A DNA stretch of 64,000 nt from Pseudomonas azadiae (lineage in GTDB: Bacteria > Pseudomonadota > Gammaproteobacteria > Pseudomonadales > Pseudomonadaceae), in contig NZ_JAHSTY010000001.1 in assembly GCF_019145355.1 (NCBI RefSeq), positions 1,240,001-1,304,000 of the forward strand. The letters run 5' to 3'. The translations under genes and the position numbers were made by a program. The notes beneath the pieces are model-generated. The model ran no database searches. It was not told where the DNA came from and worked only from the letters and a program-made list of their open reading frames with translations. Every line of letters starts with the position of its first letter. The stretch's first letter is position 1. This document shows positions 50,257 to 58,617 of the stretch, one piece after another.

Positions 50257-51046
50257 ATTCATCCCGTCCGAGGGCTGCAGCACGCAAACCATGGGCCGGG
50301 CGAGCCTGGATTACATGGTCTTCGGGGAGGCGTATTTCTACCGCGATACCAACGCCTTCGGCGAAGTGCTGGAGATGCAGCACCTGCCGGCCATCAACAT
50401 GCGGGTGAAGGTCGACGGCGGGTTCCGGATGCTGCTGCCCGATAGCAAATTCATGGACTTTGACCAGGACGAAATTGAACACGTCCTGGACTACGACGTG
50501 GAACAGAACATCTACGGCGTGCCTGACTACCTGGGCGGTTTGCAGGCGCTGTTGCTCAACGAGGCCGCGACCCTGTTCCGCCGGCGCTACTACAGCAACG
50601 GCGCGCACGCGGGATACATCTTCTACACCAACGACCCAGACTTGACCGAGGACGACGAGGAGAATCTGCGCGCGCAGATCAGCGCGAGCAAGGGCGTGGG
50701 CAACTTCCGCTCGATGTTCGTCAACATCCCCAACGGCAAGGAAAACGCGATCCAGATCATCCCAGTGGGGGACTTTCAGGCCAAGGACGAGCTGGAGAAG
50801 GTGAAGAACATCACCCGCAACGACGTGATCGCCGCCTGGCGCATGAACCCTGCCCTGGCCGGGATCATTCCGGAAAATAGCGGGGGGTTTGGGGATATCG
50901 AGAAGATCGATCGTGTGTACACCAGCAATGAGATCAAGCCGATTTGCCAGCTGTTCAGCCAGCTGAACGACACGCTCAGGTGTGACAGGAAAATATCCTG
51001 GCAAGAAACCAAAACACCAGTCGATAACACTGGGCAAACGTCGTAA
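50003..51046 (+). CDS. Portal protein (gpQ)
   Basis: 347 residues from ATG 50003 (MPKPRHKKPQTSQQARQPQP), with GAGCGGA upstream. It forms the DNA entry ring. Motifs: AFTFGEPEQVLSGNIGEYLG near residue 22, SEGCSTQTMGRASLDYMVFG, YGVPDYLGGLQALLLNEAAT near residue 171. The last 20 or so residues after QLND (TLRCDRKISWQETKTPVDN) do not look like the usual gpQ end and carry a Cys, so the 3' end may have been exchanged. It overlaps gpP by 254 bases and precedes the ogr gene. Confidence 0.9.
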   Translation: MPKPRHKKPQTSQQARQPQPMRAFTFGEPEQVLSGNIGEYLGVFLSDDGEIYKPPVSRAGLAKLLRANAHHGAIPKFKRNLLLREFIPSEGCSTQTMGRASLDYMVFGEAYFYRDTNAFGEVLEMQHLPAINMRVKVDGGFRMLLPDSKFMDFDQDEIEHVLDYDVEQNIYGVPDYLGGLQALLLNEAATLFRRRYYSNGAHAGYIFYTNDPDLTEDDEENLRAQISASKGVGNFRSMFVNIPNGKENAIQIIPVGDFQAKDELEKVKNITRNDVIAAWRMNPALAGIIPENSGGFGDIEKIDRVYTSNEIKPICQLFSQLNDTLRCDRKISWQETKTPVDNTGQTS

Positions 51047-51110
51047 AGCAGCAATTGCCACTACAAATTGTGGCAAAATAGTGGCTACTGGCTGCCCTGG
51101 GGAGGGACAC

Positions 51111-51359
51111 ATGAGAGTTGTATGCAAGTGCGGAAATAAGGGCCGAATTGCTTCAAGGGAGGAGCTATCGCGGGATTTTGCCAAGCTCTACTGCCAGTGC
51201 CTCGACGCAACATGCGGACACACATGGGTGGCGAATTTGACGTTTTCGCACACGCTCAGCCCCTCCGCCCAGTCATACGAACGGATGCTGTTCGACCGCT
51301 TAAGGGAGATGCCCAAGGCAAAACAGCGGGAGCTATTCGATCAACTTGGCGCAGCTTGA
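51111..51359 (+). CDS. Ogr/Delta-type zinc-finger activator of late genes
   Basis: 82 residues starting MRVVCKCGNKGRIASREELS, with GGAGGGA upstream. The CxC...C(x)nCxxxxC pattern (CKC at residues 5-7, CQC at about 30-32, C at about 37) and the following HTW region match the Ogr/Delta family. It activates the P2-like late operons by contacting RNA polymerase. The spacing of 64 bases from the portal stop and its direction suggest its own promoter or read-through. Confidence 0.87.
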   Translation: MRVVCKCGNKGRIASREELSRDFAKLYCQCLDATCGHTWVANLTFSHTLSPSAQSYERMLFDRLREMPKAKQRELFDQLGAA

Positions 51360-51371
51360 TGCGGCTGAAGA

Positions 51372-51402
51372 GCGCCGGCATTAAGGACCGGCGCATGCTT
51401 TA
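51372..51402 (+). terminator. Possible terminator after the ogr gene
   Basis: A GCGCCGG/CCGGCGC stem with a nine-base loop is followed by ATGCTTTAA. The T run is short. Confidence 0.5.
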
Positions 51403-51419
51403 AGTGTTAATCAAGTCGA

Positions 51420-51596
51420 TTATTCGATGTCGAAAGGTTCAGCCAGATAGCCAGCTATGCGTCGTACCTGCTGGCGGTCTTTATCCGATATCTGCCGGTA
51501 CAGCTTGATAAGACGGACTTCTAGATCCGTAAGCTCCAAGCATTCACAACCAATAGAATCACGGTTCCTGCTTTCCAAATTCTTGCGATCCAACAT
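51420..51596 (-). CDS. Small conserved-looking protein downstream of the repressor, 58 aa
   Basis: ATG to TAA frame: MLDRKNLESRNRDSIGCECL, then ELTDLEVRLIKLYRQISDKD and RQQVRRIAGYLAEP. GGAG lies eight bases upstream. The C-terminal two-thirds resembles the helical tail of prophage repressors (a DRQ(Q/E)VRR-type helix also seen at the repressor's end). It follows the repressor on the same strand after 100 bases. Likely an accessory to immunity; function unknown. Confidence 0.6.
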   Translation of the reverse strand: MLDRKNLESRNRDSIGCECLELTDLEVRLIKLYRQISDKDRQQVRRIAGYLAEPFDIE

Positions 51597-51696
51597 GCGT
51601 ACTGCTCCGTTATTGCATTTGCTGACTTGACGGTATTGGGCCGTGAATGGCCCACCGGCGCAGCTATTTCATCGGAGGTACACAAATTATTACGAG

Positions 51697-52044
51697 TCAA
51701 TCGGACTTCCCATCGGCCTCAGCTGCCATAGACCTGACAATTCGCCGCACAGTTTTTTGATCATCCGGGGGCAATCTCCTGAACTGCTCGACCAGTTCCG
51801 CTTCTTCAGGAGCAAGTCCCTGCCCAGGTGATGGAGACCTATGCCCCGAAAGTACATAAGCCGCATCCACCTTGTGTTCCGTCAAGGCTGACACATAGCG
51901 CAGGTCCAGCGAATTAGCACCTAGCTCATAGTTTTTTTGGGTCCCACGGCTTACTCCCAACAACATTCCAAAATCAGTTTGATTCAAACCTAAGCGCTCG
52001 CGCTCTTCCCTTAGGCGATCACCTACTCCGTCAGCTATGAGCAT
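51697..52044 (-). CDS. Prophage repressor (XRE family)
   Basis: 115 residues from ATG 52044. The HTH is at about residues 8-60 (GDRLREERERLGLNQTDFGM then LLGVSRGTQKNYELG). The C-terminus has EEAELVEQFRRLPPDDQKTV and RRIVRSMAAE. It lacks the peptidase domain of CI-type repressors, so induction must work through another route. It faces the Cro-like gene across 89 bases holding repeated operator-like sites. The in-frame GTG at 52056 is a second start option. Confidence 0.82.
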   Translation of the reverse strand: MLIADGVGDRLREERERLGLNQTDFGMLLGVSRGTQKNYELGANSLDLRYVSALTEHKVDAAYVLSGHRSPSPGQGLAPEEAELVEQFRRLPPDDQKTVRRIVRSMAAEADGKSD

Positions 52045-52098
52045 TTTTTTATTCACCACGCTTGACCTGATCAATTTTTTGACCAAGAATTGCCACAG

Positions 52099-52127
52099 AC
52101 AAACAGAAACAACCACAAACAAACAGA
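52099..52127. promoter_or_regulatory. Operator-like repeats between repressor and Cro-like genes
   Basis: ACAAACAGA occurs at 52099-52107 and again at 52119-52127, exactly 20 bases apart and in the same orientation, that is, two DNA turns. A third, weaker copy (ACCACAAAC) lies between. Likely operators of the immunity switch. Confidence 0.5.
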
Positions 52128-52133
52128 GTAGAC

Positions 52134-52337
52134 ATGATGCCCGCCACCATTACACCCGAGCAAGCCCGGGCCGCTCTTGATCACAAGGGAGTGAGCATCG
52201 CGGAGTTCAGCCGCAAGCACGGCTTGAATAAAAATTTAGTCAGCGACCTATTGAACGGTCGGATCAAAGGTCGCCGGGGGGAGGCACATCGCGCCGCCGT
52301 GTTACTCGGTATCAAAGACGGCGTGATTGGACAGTAA
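52134..52337 (+). CDS. Cro-like helix-turn-helix protein
   Basis: 67 residues (MMPATITPEQARAALDHKGV, then SIAEFSRKHGLNKNLVSDLL). The HTH spans about residues 16-50. It is divergent from the repressor, the standard Cro/Apl position, and would control the early operon. Its TAA overlaps the next ATG by one base. Confidence 0.78.
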   Translation: MMPATITPEQARAALDHKGVSIAEFSRKHGLNKNLVSDLLNGRIKGRRGEAHRAAVLLGIKDGVIGQ

Positions 52338-52846
52338 TGGCCAGCGCACTGAGGGAACAGCAGAAGATGGAAAGCCAAGTTCTAAAAACACGCCGGGAAG
52401 TTGTCAGCGCAATTATTTGCACCTTCGACGGTGGCCGCGAATGCGCCGCTGCTCGTATAGGTCTGCCACTCAAGAAATTTGATAACCACGCCTATGAAAA
52501 CAACAATTGCCGCCCCTTGACCGATGCGCAGATTTTCCAGCTGGAGCAAGTCACAGGCACCCAACATCTACCGAACTACGTCGCGGCAATGTACGGCGGT
52601 ATGTTCGTTCCGGTGGTCCATCCAGAGAACCTGGACAACGTAGAGATGTATGCGCGGGCTATCCAAAGTTCGGCCAAGCACGGAACAGTCGATCAAGCAA
52701 TTGCCCAGGCACTCGAGGACGGGGTGATCACCGACATCGAGGCAGAGTTGATCCAGAGTGCCCATGTACTGCACATGGCTGCCCGGACTGCTGAAGTCTA
52801 CGCCGCGATTGATCTCTACCGCGCTAAATCGGGGAAAGCCAAATGA
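52337..52846 (+). CDS. CII/YmfL-like phage regulatory protein
   Basis: 169 residues with TRREVVSAIICTFDGGRECA near residue 18 and CRPLTDAQIFQLEQVTGTQH near residue 58, the conserved parts of the YmfL/CII-type regulators in P2-like prophages (e14 YmfL). It activates or modulates lysogeny transcription. The end is helical (QALEDGVITDIEAELIQSAH). The start overlaps the Cro-like stop (TAATG). Confidence 0.7.
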   Translation: MASALREQQKMESQVLKTRREVVSAIICTFDGGRECAAARIGLPLKKFDNHAYENNNCRPLTDAQIFQLEQVTGTQHLPNYVAAMYGGMFVPVVHPENLDNVEMYARAIQSSAKHGTVDQAIAQALEDGVITDIEAELIQSAHVLHMAARTAEVYAAIDLYRAKSGKAK

Positions 52847-53208
52847 AAGCTCAGACCAACACCTTGGATTATCAGGAATACATGCAAAACGCCGCGCTGG
52901 TGTTTCTTGAACGTCATCAAGCCGAACACCTGGGCGATCTGTCGACGCTTCTCAACCGAACCATCAACCACCTGGTGGCCTGCCTCGACGTAACGGAATC
53001 AGTTGCGGTCAAACTGGCGTCCCTCGCCCACATCGAGTTGGTGGAGATCGCCTTCCGCCAGCGCCTCGATCTGGACTACAGCAGCGACACTGTTGTGGTC
53101 ATCAAGGATCCCATTAAGGGATTTTACTGGTCCGTTCCTGTCAGCCTGATCTATGAACGCATCTTAAACGCCCCAGACAACGTGCGTTTGCGCTCCGCTA
53201 ACTCGTAA
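52843..53208 (+). CDS. Early-operon protein, 121 aa, unknown
   Basis: Follows the YmfL-like gene with a four-base overlap (ATGA). The sequence is helical, with LVFLERHQAEHLGDLSTLL near residue 19 and LVACLDVTESVAVKLASLA near residue 47, and ends in a beta-rich part with FYWSVPVSLIYERIL. No motif is recognised. Position suggests a replication or regulatory accessory. Confidence 0.62.
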   Translation: MKAQTNTLDYQEYMQNAALVFLERHQAEHLGDLSTLLNRTINHLVACLDVTESVAVKLASLAHIELVEIAFRQRLDLDYSSDTVVVIKDPIKGFYWSVPVSLIYERILNAPDNVRLRSANS

Positions 53209-53281
53209 CACCCAATCCAACCTATCGCCGGCCCCACTTCCGTGGGTTTGGGTGAGCTGCGCCCGAAAACGAGGTTTAACG

Positions 53282-53515
53282 ATGGCAAGCGCCGTAATTG
53301 TCACCACCCAACTGCCACCGGCCGAGGCCGAAGCGTTGCTGGCCAACCTGCGTGAACAGTATCGCTTGAGCCTCAATGAACACTGGTACGCCGACCAGTT
53401 CCGCCTTGTGGCGGACGAACTGCGCCACGGTGCCATTCTCGCCCACGTTCCGATCATGGCTGCACAAAAACGCCTCATGGCAGCTCTGTCCCATAGCCTC
53501 AAAGCAGTGAAGTAA
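53282..53515 (+). CDS. Early-operon protein, 77 aa, unknown
   Basis: Starts MASAVIVTTQLPPAEAEALL. Mostly helical, with LREQYRLSLNEHWYADQFRL in the middle and MAAQKRLMAALSHSLKAVK at the end. It precedes the primase gene by four bases and is probably translated with it. No recognised domain. ATG 53282 follows GAGG. Confidence 0.6.
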   Translation: MASAVIVTTQLPPAEAEALLANLREQYRLSLNEHWYADQFRLVADELRHGAILAHVPIMAAQKRLMAALSHSLKAVK

Positions 53516-53519
53516 CCCC

Positions 53520-56318
53520 ATGAAAGAAGATCTTCGTCACGACGTGCTGCAGCGCCTCCAGTCCGACTTCGGGCTCAAGCACCGCGCGGGCACTGACTAC
53601 ATGCGCGGCGGTACCTGTCCCAAGTGCAGAAAGAAAGAGCTGTACTCCCGGTTTGATACGCCATGGATGGTGATTTGTGGCCGACCCGAAAAATGTGGCC
53701 ATACCCTGCACGTCAAAGAGCTATACGACGATCTGTTTGAAGATTGGAGCAAACGTGCGCCGGCGACAGACCAACATCCCAACGCCACCGCACGCGCTTA
53801 CCTGGAGTTCGCCCGAGGCTTTCGGTTCGAGCTGATCCAGGGATGGTTCACCCAGGAAACGTTCTATTCCGTTGAACACAACGCCGGCAGCGCAACTGTT
53901 CGCTTCGCCCTGGAAAAAGGCGGTTGGTGGGAACGCTTGATCGATCAGCCGCACCGCTTCGGCAAAATGAAAGCCCGCTTCAAGTCAAAGGACAGCTACC
54001 GCGGTGTGTGGTGGTGCCCGCCCTGCGTCGACCTGCTTGAAGCCAAGGAAATTTGGATTGTCGAAGGGATCTTTGACGCCATCGCTCTGGTGCACAACGA
54101 CATCGCGGCCGTATCGGCAATGTCGTCGAACGCGTTTCCCGGTGACTCGCTCAAGGCACTCGTTAAAACCCGGGAAGGCGGGAAGCTGCCCAAATTGGTT
54201 TGGGCGTTGGACAACGAGCCGAGCGCTAACGCCTACACCCGGCGCTGGGTGCGTGAAGCACGCGCCCTGGGCTTCGTCTGCGAGTCAGCACAGATCCCGC
54301 AACGCGACGGTCGCAAATCTGACTGGAACGATCTACATCAGCGCTGGAATTTCATTCAGGACGAAGCCAAACGTGCCGACCAGATCGCCACGGACCTCAA
54401 GCAAGCGCGTCACCAGGGTGCCCTACTGCTAGCCGAGAGTGCAGCGGAAAAGGCGTTGCTCATGTACGACTGGAACAAGCGCGGGGAATTTCACCTGGGA
54501 TTTGGGAACCGCCTGTATTGGTTCAAATTGGACATGGAGAAATTCAATCGAGCCATGTCCGACATCGAGGACAGCGAGAACCACGACGACCAACTGCTTA
54601 ACCAGGCGCAGCAACGCGAAAAAGCGCTGCAGCAATCTGGCAGCGTCGTGGAGATTGCCAACTGCTACCCCCAGGCGTTGTATTTCCAGCGCAACGAGGT
54701 AACAGACGAGTCCTGGTATTACATGCGCGTGGACTTCCCCCACGACTCCGAAAGTGTGAAGAACACCTTCACCAGTGGCCAACTGTCAGCCGCAAGCGAA
54801 TTCAAAAAACGCCTGCTCGGTATGGCGGCCGGTGCCATGTTTACGGGCAGCGGCCAGCAGCTCGACAAGCTCATGAAAGATCAGCTGTTCGGCATCAAAA
54901 CCGTTTCGACGATCGACTACGTGGGCTACAGCAAGGAATACGCCTGCTACGTCTACGGCGATATCGCAATCAAGGACGGCACCACCTACAAGGTCAACAG
55001 CGAAGACTATTTCGAGTTCGGCAAGCTGCGCCTGAAAACGCTGCAAAAAGGCGTCCCTATCAAGCTGCAGCGCGAAGCAAAGGGCTTTGACGAAAAATGG
55101 GTGCAACTGTTGTGGACCTGCTTCGGCGCCCAGGGCTTCGTCGCACTGGTGTTCTTTTTCGGTTCATTGTTCTGCGAACAGATCCGCGCTCGCTATCAGT
55201 CGTTCCCGTTCCTAGAAGCCACCGGTGAGGCCGGCGCGGGCAAGACCACCCTGCTAAACCTGCTTTGGAAACTACTCGGCCGCGAAGGCTACGAAGGCTT
55301 CGACCCAATGAAATCCACCAAAGCTGGGCGCTCTCGCCTCATGGGCCAGGTTTCCGGCATGCCGGTGGTGTTCCTGGAAGCCGATCGCCACGGGGATGAT
55401 CGGGCCCATGCCAAGACCTTTGAATGGGACGAGCTGAAAGACTTCTACGGCGGCGGCACCTTGGCCACCAAAGGCGTCAAGACGGCGGGTAACGAAACGT
55501 ACGAGCCGCCGTTCCGGGGCACGATCGCTATCAGCCAGAACGCGGCCGTGGTCGCCCACGAAGCGATCATGACGCGCATTGTGAAGCTGCATTTTGTACG
55601 CCCAACTGTCACACCGGAAAGCCGCGCTGCAGCGGATCAACTCAATGCCCTGGACGGCGGCATCCTCAGCCACTTCCTGTTGCGGGCTGTGAGTAAAGAA
55701 TCCGCAGTGCTTGAGCTGTTCGCCCAGCGTATGCCCGAACACGAATCGAAACTGCGTCGCTTGCACACCCATTGCTTCGCCTGCAGTAAGGCCTATACCA
55801 GTGACCAGGGCAATTGTCCCAGTTGCGGCTATGACCTACGCGGCTACATCCGCGTGGAGCGCATCAGCAAAAACCACGCGCAAATGCTGTCGCTGCTCGA
55901 CGGTATTCGCCTGGTCTTGAAATTGAGTGACCCTCAAGTCGCCGCGACCCAGCGCCAGATCGTGAGGATGGCCATCGAGCGCCAGGCCTCGATCAGCTCC
56001 GACCATGCGGTCGTCGCCGAGTTTTGGGAGGTTTACGACTACCTCGAATCCTTGAGCGAGGACCCGGTGGTCGACCACAGCACTGATCCCGCAGTGATCG
56101 CCATAAACCTCAACGAGTTTTGCGAGCGTGCCGCCGAACACAAACAGAAGTTGGCCGACGTGGCCACGTTGCGCGACCTGCTTAAGGAATCTCGTTCACA
56201 TAAGTTTTTGGACAGCAACAAGGCCGTTCACAGCGCCGTACGCGCCGCATTTAACAGCCGCAACCCGTGTTCACAACCCCGGCCGACCACAGTGAAATGC
56301 TGGACATTCAAGGCGTAA
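53520..56318 (+). CDS. Phage primase-helicase (CHC2-type zinc finger, Toprim, helicase)
   Basis: 932 residues. An N-terminal zinc ribbon (CPKC near residue 33, CGRPEKCGH near residue 56) is followed by a Toprim region with WIVEGIFDAIAL near residue 179, and a helicase region with Walker A GEAGAGKTT near residue 569 and downstream VVFLEADRHGDD. A second zinc ribbon (CFAC near residue 752, CPSCGY near residue 767) lies C-terminal. It should prime and unwind DNA at the phage origin, as P4-alpha-like proteins do. It stands where P2 has gpA. Length is large for phage primases. Confidence 0.87.
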   Translation: MKEDLRHDVLQRLQSDFGLKHRAGTDYMRGGTCPKCRKKELYSRFDTPWMVICGRPEKCGHTLHVKELYDDLFEDWSKRAPATDQHPNATARAYLEFARGFRFELIQGWFTQETFYSVEHNAGSATVRFALEKGGWWERLIDQPHRFGKMKARFKSKDSYRGVWWCPPCVDLLEAKEIWIVEGIFDAIALVHNDIAAVSAMSSNAFPGDSLKALVKTREGGKLPKLVWALDNEPSANAYTRRWVREARALGFVCESAQIPQRDGRKSDWNDLHQRWNFIQDEAKRADQIATDLKQARHQGALLLAESAAEKALLMYDWNKRGEFHLGFGNRLYWFKLDMEKFNRAMSDIEDSENHDDQLLNQAQQREKALQQSGSVVEIANCYPQALYFQRNEVTDESWYYMRVDFPHDSESVKNTFTSGQLSAASEFKKRLLGMAAGAMFTGSGQQLDKLMKDQLFGIKTVSTIDYVGYSKEYACYVYGDIAIKDGTTYKVNSEDYFEFGKLRLKTLQKGVPIKLQREAKGFDEKWVQLLWTCFGAQGFVALVFFFGSLFCEQIRARYQSFPFLEATGEAGAGKTTLLNLLWKLLGREGYEGFDPMKSTKAGRSRLMGQVSGMPVVFLEADRHGDDRAHAKTFEWDELKDFYGGGTLATKGVKTAGNETYEPPFRGTIAISQNAAVVAHEAIMTRIVKLHFVRPTVTPESRAAADQLNALDGGILSHFLLRAVSKESAVLELFAQRMPEHESKLRRLHTHCFACSKAYTSDQGNCPSCGYDLRGYIRVERISKNHAQMLSLLDGIRLVLKLSDPQVAATQRQIVRMAIERQASISSDHAVVAEFWEVYDYLESLSEDPVVDHSTDPAVIAINLNEFCERAAEHKQKLADVATLRDLLKESRSHKFLDSNKAVHSAVRAAFNSRNPCSQPRPTTVKCWTFKA

Positions 56319-56333
56319 AGGAGAGCAAGACCG

Positions 56334-56627
56334 ATGCAGATACAAATTTTTATGGGCAACGCCGGCGACGGCGCAACCGGCAAGCTACAGGCCGTGCAGG
56401 ACCGCCTGGACTTCGTGGGTGAAAGCGCGCCGATCATCCAGGCAGGTGCGTATGGCGAGGATGGTTTGCTGCAGATCCTGGAAGTTCGAGCAGCCGGTGG
56501 CCAGCGCGAAATCCTGGTGGACGATTGCAGTAGGCAGCAGATTTTAAGGGTATTGGAGTGGCAATCATGTCTTGAGCATGAGCCACGTTTTGACGGCCTG
56601 GTAATCCACCTGGCCCGCAAGGACTGA
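56334..56627 (+). CDS. Early-operon protein, 97 aa, unknown
   Basis: Starts MQIQIFMGNAGDGATGKLQA and continues LDFVGESAPIIQAGAYGEDG. It has an alpha/beta look with alternating strands and helices and Cys at two positions near the end. GGAG lies upstream. It follows the primase gene by 15 bases. Function not recognised. Confidence 0.6.
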   Translation: MQIQIFMGNAGDGATGKLQAVQDRLDFVGESAPIIQAGAYGEDGLLQILEVRAAGGQREILVDDCSRQQILRVLEWQSCLEHEPRFDGLVIHLARKD

Positions 56628-56694
56628 CCATTTAAAAAAGCAGTGTCGAGGAGTTGCAGCTCCCCGACACCCAACCACCACCGAGGACTAAACC

Positions 56695-56937
56695 ATGCAA
56701 GCACAGACCCAAAGCAGCAGCGGCACGCAGGCTACCACACCGGCACGGCACCTGGTGGCCACCGCGATTATCGGCGCGGCCGTCATCGGCTACCTGGTAC
56801 ACAAAACTCCCGAATCAAGAACCCGTCTAGAAAGCCTCAGCCAAATGGCCGATACCCTGGGCGAACTGAGCGAAACGGATGCGGCTGTGGTCGCCCAACT
56901 GCTCGCCAAGCCACGGGACCTATCACGCAATGTCTAA
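56695..56937 (+). CDS. Small single-TM protein, 80 aa
   Basis: Ser/Gln/Thr-rich N-terminus (MQAQTQSSSGTQATTPAR), one TM segment (HLVATAIIGAAVIGYLVH, residues 19-36), then a helical cytoplasmic or periplasmic tail. GAGGA precedes ATG. Its stop overlaps the following gene by eight bases. Could be a phage membrane anchor. Unknown function. Confidence 0.6.
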   Translation: MQAQTQSSSGTQATTPARHLVATAIIGAAVIGYLVHKTPESRTRLESLSQMADTLGELSETDAAVVAQLLAKPRDLSRNV

Positions 56938-57100
56938 GCGTCCTGCAGCAACACCCGCGCGGCGCTTTCCCTGGAACATCGATTACACCAGCGTTTGCGA
57001 TCAATGCGGCAAATGGCGCGCTCAGGGCAGCCACGTGAAATGCAGCCGGCAACGCCAGCTGCAGAACGCTCATCTACGCAACCAAAAGCCTAAACGGTAA
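56930..57100 (+). CDS. Small CxxC protein, 56 aa
   Basis: 56 residues, very basic (MSKRPAATPARRFPWNIDYT, then CDQCGKWRAQGSHVKCSRQR). One CxxC plus a later Cys suggests a small zinc knuckle or nucleic-acid binder. It overlaps the TM gene by eight bases, so the two are coupled. No family name known. Confidence 0.55.
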   Translation: MSKRPAATPARRFPWNIDYTSVCDQCGKWRAQGSHVKCSRQRQLQNAHLRNQKPKR

Positions 57101-57135
57101 GCCGCGTCCACCAGAAGATGCACTACCAGATACTT

Positions 57136-57158
57136 GGCCCGGAAACGGGCCTTTTTGT
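57136..57158 (+). terminator. Terminator of the early operon, before the integrase
   Basis: GGCCCG/CGGGCC with a GAAA loop, followed by CTTTTTG. It separates the early operon from the integrase gene. Confidence 0.85.
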
Positions 57159-57206
57159 TTCCGATCGTCAGACTGTCGTTACACGAGCACAGCGTTAGGG
57201 GTTTAC

Positions 57207-58391
57207 ATGAGTGGGGTCGAAGCTCGCGGTAATTCCGTGAGAATCTATTTTCAATACAACGGCGAAAAATGCCGCGAATCGATACCAGGAGGTAACAAAC
57301 CGGCCACGGTGGCCCAGGCAAAGCGCCTGCTCGCCATCATTGAATACGAGATCGATTCCGGTACCTTTGATTACGCACGCCACTTTCCCAACTCCGCTAG
57401 ATTGGTGGAAAACACCTTTGGCCACTACTTGGACCTGTGGTTGCGGATCAAGGCCAACAGTGTGGCGGCGTCGAGTTATCGCGGCTACGCCAACAAGGCC
57501 GAGGTGCACGTGCGGCCACGCTGGGGCAAGGTACAGATCAACGCGATCGATCATCTGGACCTGCAGGAGTGGATTCAGGGCACCCTATCCAAAACCCTAA
57601 AAAACAAGACCATCCGCGACATCATCAGCAACGTGCGCCAGGTGTTCCGGCTCTACCGCACCCGGATGAAAGTCGCTCACGACCCCACCGAAGGCTTGAT
57701 GGTGCGCCTCCCCGATCCAGAAGCACCGGACCCGTTCACCCGGGCGGAAATCAAACAGATCCTGGACACGCCGACCACGCGCACCTATGAACTGTTGATG
57801 GTGCAATTCATGCTGTGGGCCGGGCCCCGGGTTTCTGAAACCATCGCCTTGGCCTGGGAGGATGTCGACCTGGTGCAAGGCACTGCGACCTTTCGCCGAT
57901 CGAAGGTGCGCGGCGCCTACCGCGTCACCAAAACCCGACGCTCAATGCGCAAGGTTCGCCTGCTGGCTCCAGCTTGGGACGCACTACGTAAGCTCGATGC
58001 GCTGACGCGAACGCGAAAAGCGGAAACCGTGGAGATCGTTGAGCGGGACAATAAAACGGTACGTAAGCACACCCTGCACTTCGTGTTTTTAAACACAAAG
58101 AGTGGACTGCCGCACGCCAACGATTTTGTGGTGCGCGACCGGTTCTTTAAAGCGCATTTGCTTGCAGCTGGGGTTCGCTATCGTGGTCCTGGCCAGTGCC
58201 GGCACACATATGCCAGTCAATTGCTGACCACGGGCATTGCCTCAATCGATTGGATCGCCGAACAAATGGGACACACCAACGGAAACATGATCCGTCAGCA
58301 CTATGGGACATGGATCAACGAGGACGGGCCGGACGTGGTAGGGATGCTACAACTGGCCTTGAAGCTTTCGCCCCTCACAGCTCAACATTAA
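57207..58391 (+). CDS. Tyrosine-type phage integrase
   Basis: 394 residues. The DUF3596-type N-terminal domain (RIYFQYNGEKCRESIPGGNK) is followed by a SAM-like core-binding domain and the catalytic domain with the Arg of AGPRVSETIALAW near residue 209, the His/Arg pair of CRHTYASQLLTTG near residue 331 and the nucleophile Tyr in MIRQHYGTWINED near residue 370. It targets the 3' end of tRNA-Ser. The gene lies 2.5 kb from attR, farther than usual. Its 3' end overlaps the convergent gene at 58375. Confidence 0.95.
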   Translation: MSGVEARGNSVRIYFQYNGEKCRESIPGGNKPATVAQAKRLLAIIEYEIDSGTFDYARHFPNSARLVENTFGHYLDLWLRIKANSVAASSYRGYANKAEVHVRPRWGKVQINAIDHLDLQEWIQGTLSKTLKNKTIRDIISNVRQVFRLYRTRMKVAHDPTEGLMVRLPDPEAPDPFTRAEIKQILDTPTTRTYELLMVQFMLWAGPRVSETIALAWEDVDLVQGTATFRRSKVRGAYRVTKTRRSMRKVRLLAPAWDALRKLDALTRTRKAETVEIVERDNKTVRKHTLHFVFLNTKSGLPHANDFVVRDRFFKAHLLAAGVRYRGPGQCRHTYASQLLTTGIASIDWIAEQMGHTNGNMIRQHYGTWINEDGPDVVGMLQLALKLSPLTAQH

Positions 58392-58617
58392 AGCCGCGTA
58401 ACCCAATCCCATCGGCAAAGCGCCCTACGGCCGTCAGGCTGGTCCAAGTGCGCAGCGCCTCGCGGCGCGAGCGTACCGCCAACCAGCGACTGCCAGAGCC
58501 GCCTAGGCGGATAGCCGGCGTCCACTTCTCATCTTGCCGGCTGACCAGCGTATCGCGTACCGCGCCGCCCTCCGCCAGGGCGCGCAGTGCTTCTTCGTGA
58601 ATTCCGTTGTTTATGAT
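58375..58617 (-). CDS. Unknown prophage protein, 80 aa, with a damaged or non-standard start
   Basis: The frame reads LIINNGIHEEALRALAEGG followed by AVRDTLVSRQDEKW, LGGSGSRWLAVRSRREALRT and TSLTAVGRFADG. GGAGG lies eight bases before an ATC at 58615-58617, where the TAATC junction with the upstream gene would be TAATG if the start were intact. A TTG at 58674 gives a longer 99-residue form. The sequence has a compact alpha/beta look with many Arg residues, reminiscent of small partition or replication accessories on plasmids, but I cannot name it. Confidence 0.55.
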   Translation of the reverse strand: MINNGIHEEALRALAEGGAVRDTLVSRQDEKWTPAIRLGGSGSRWLAVRSRREALRTWTSLTAVGRFADGIGLRGFNVEL

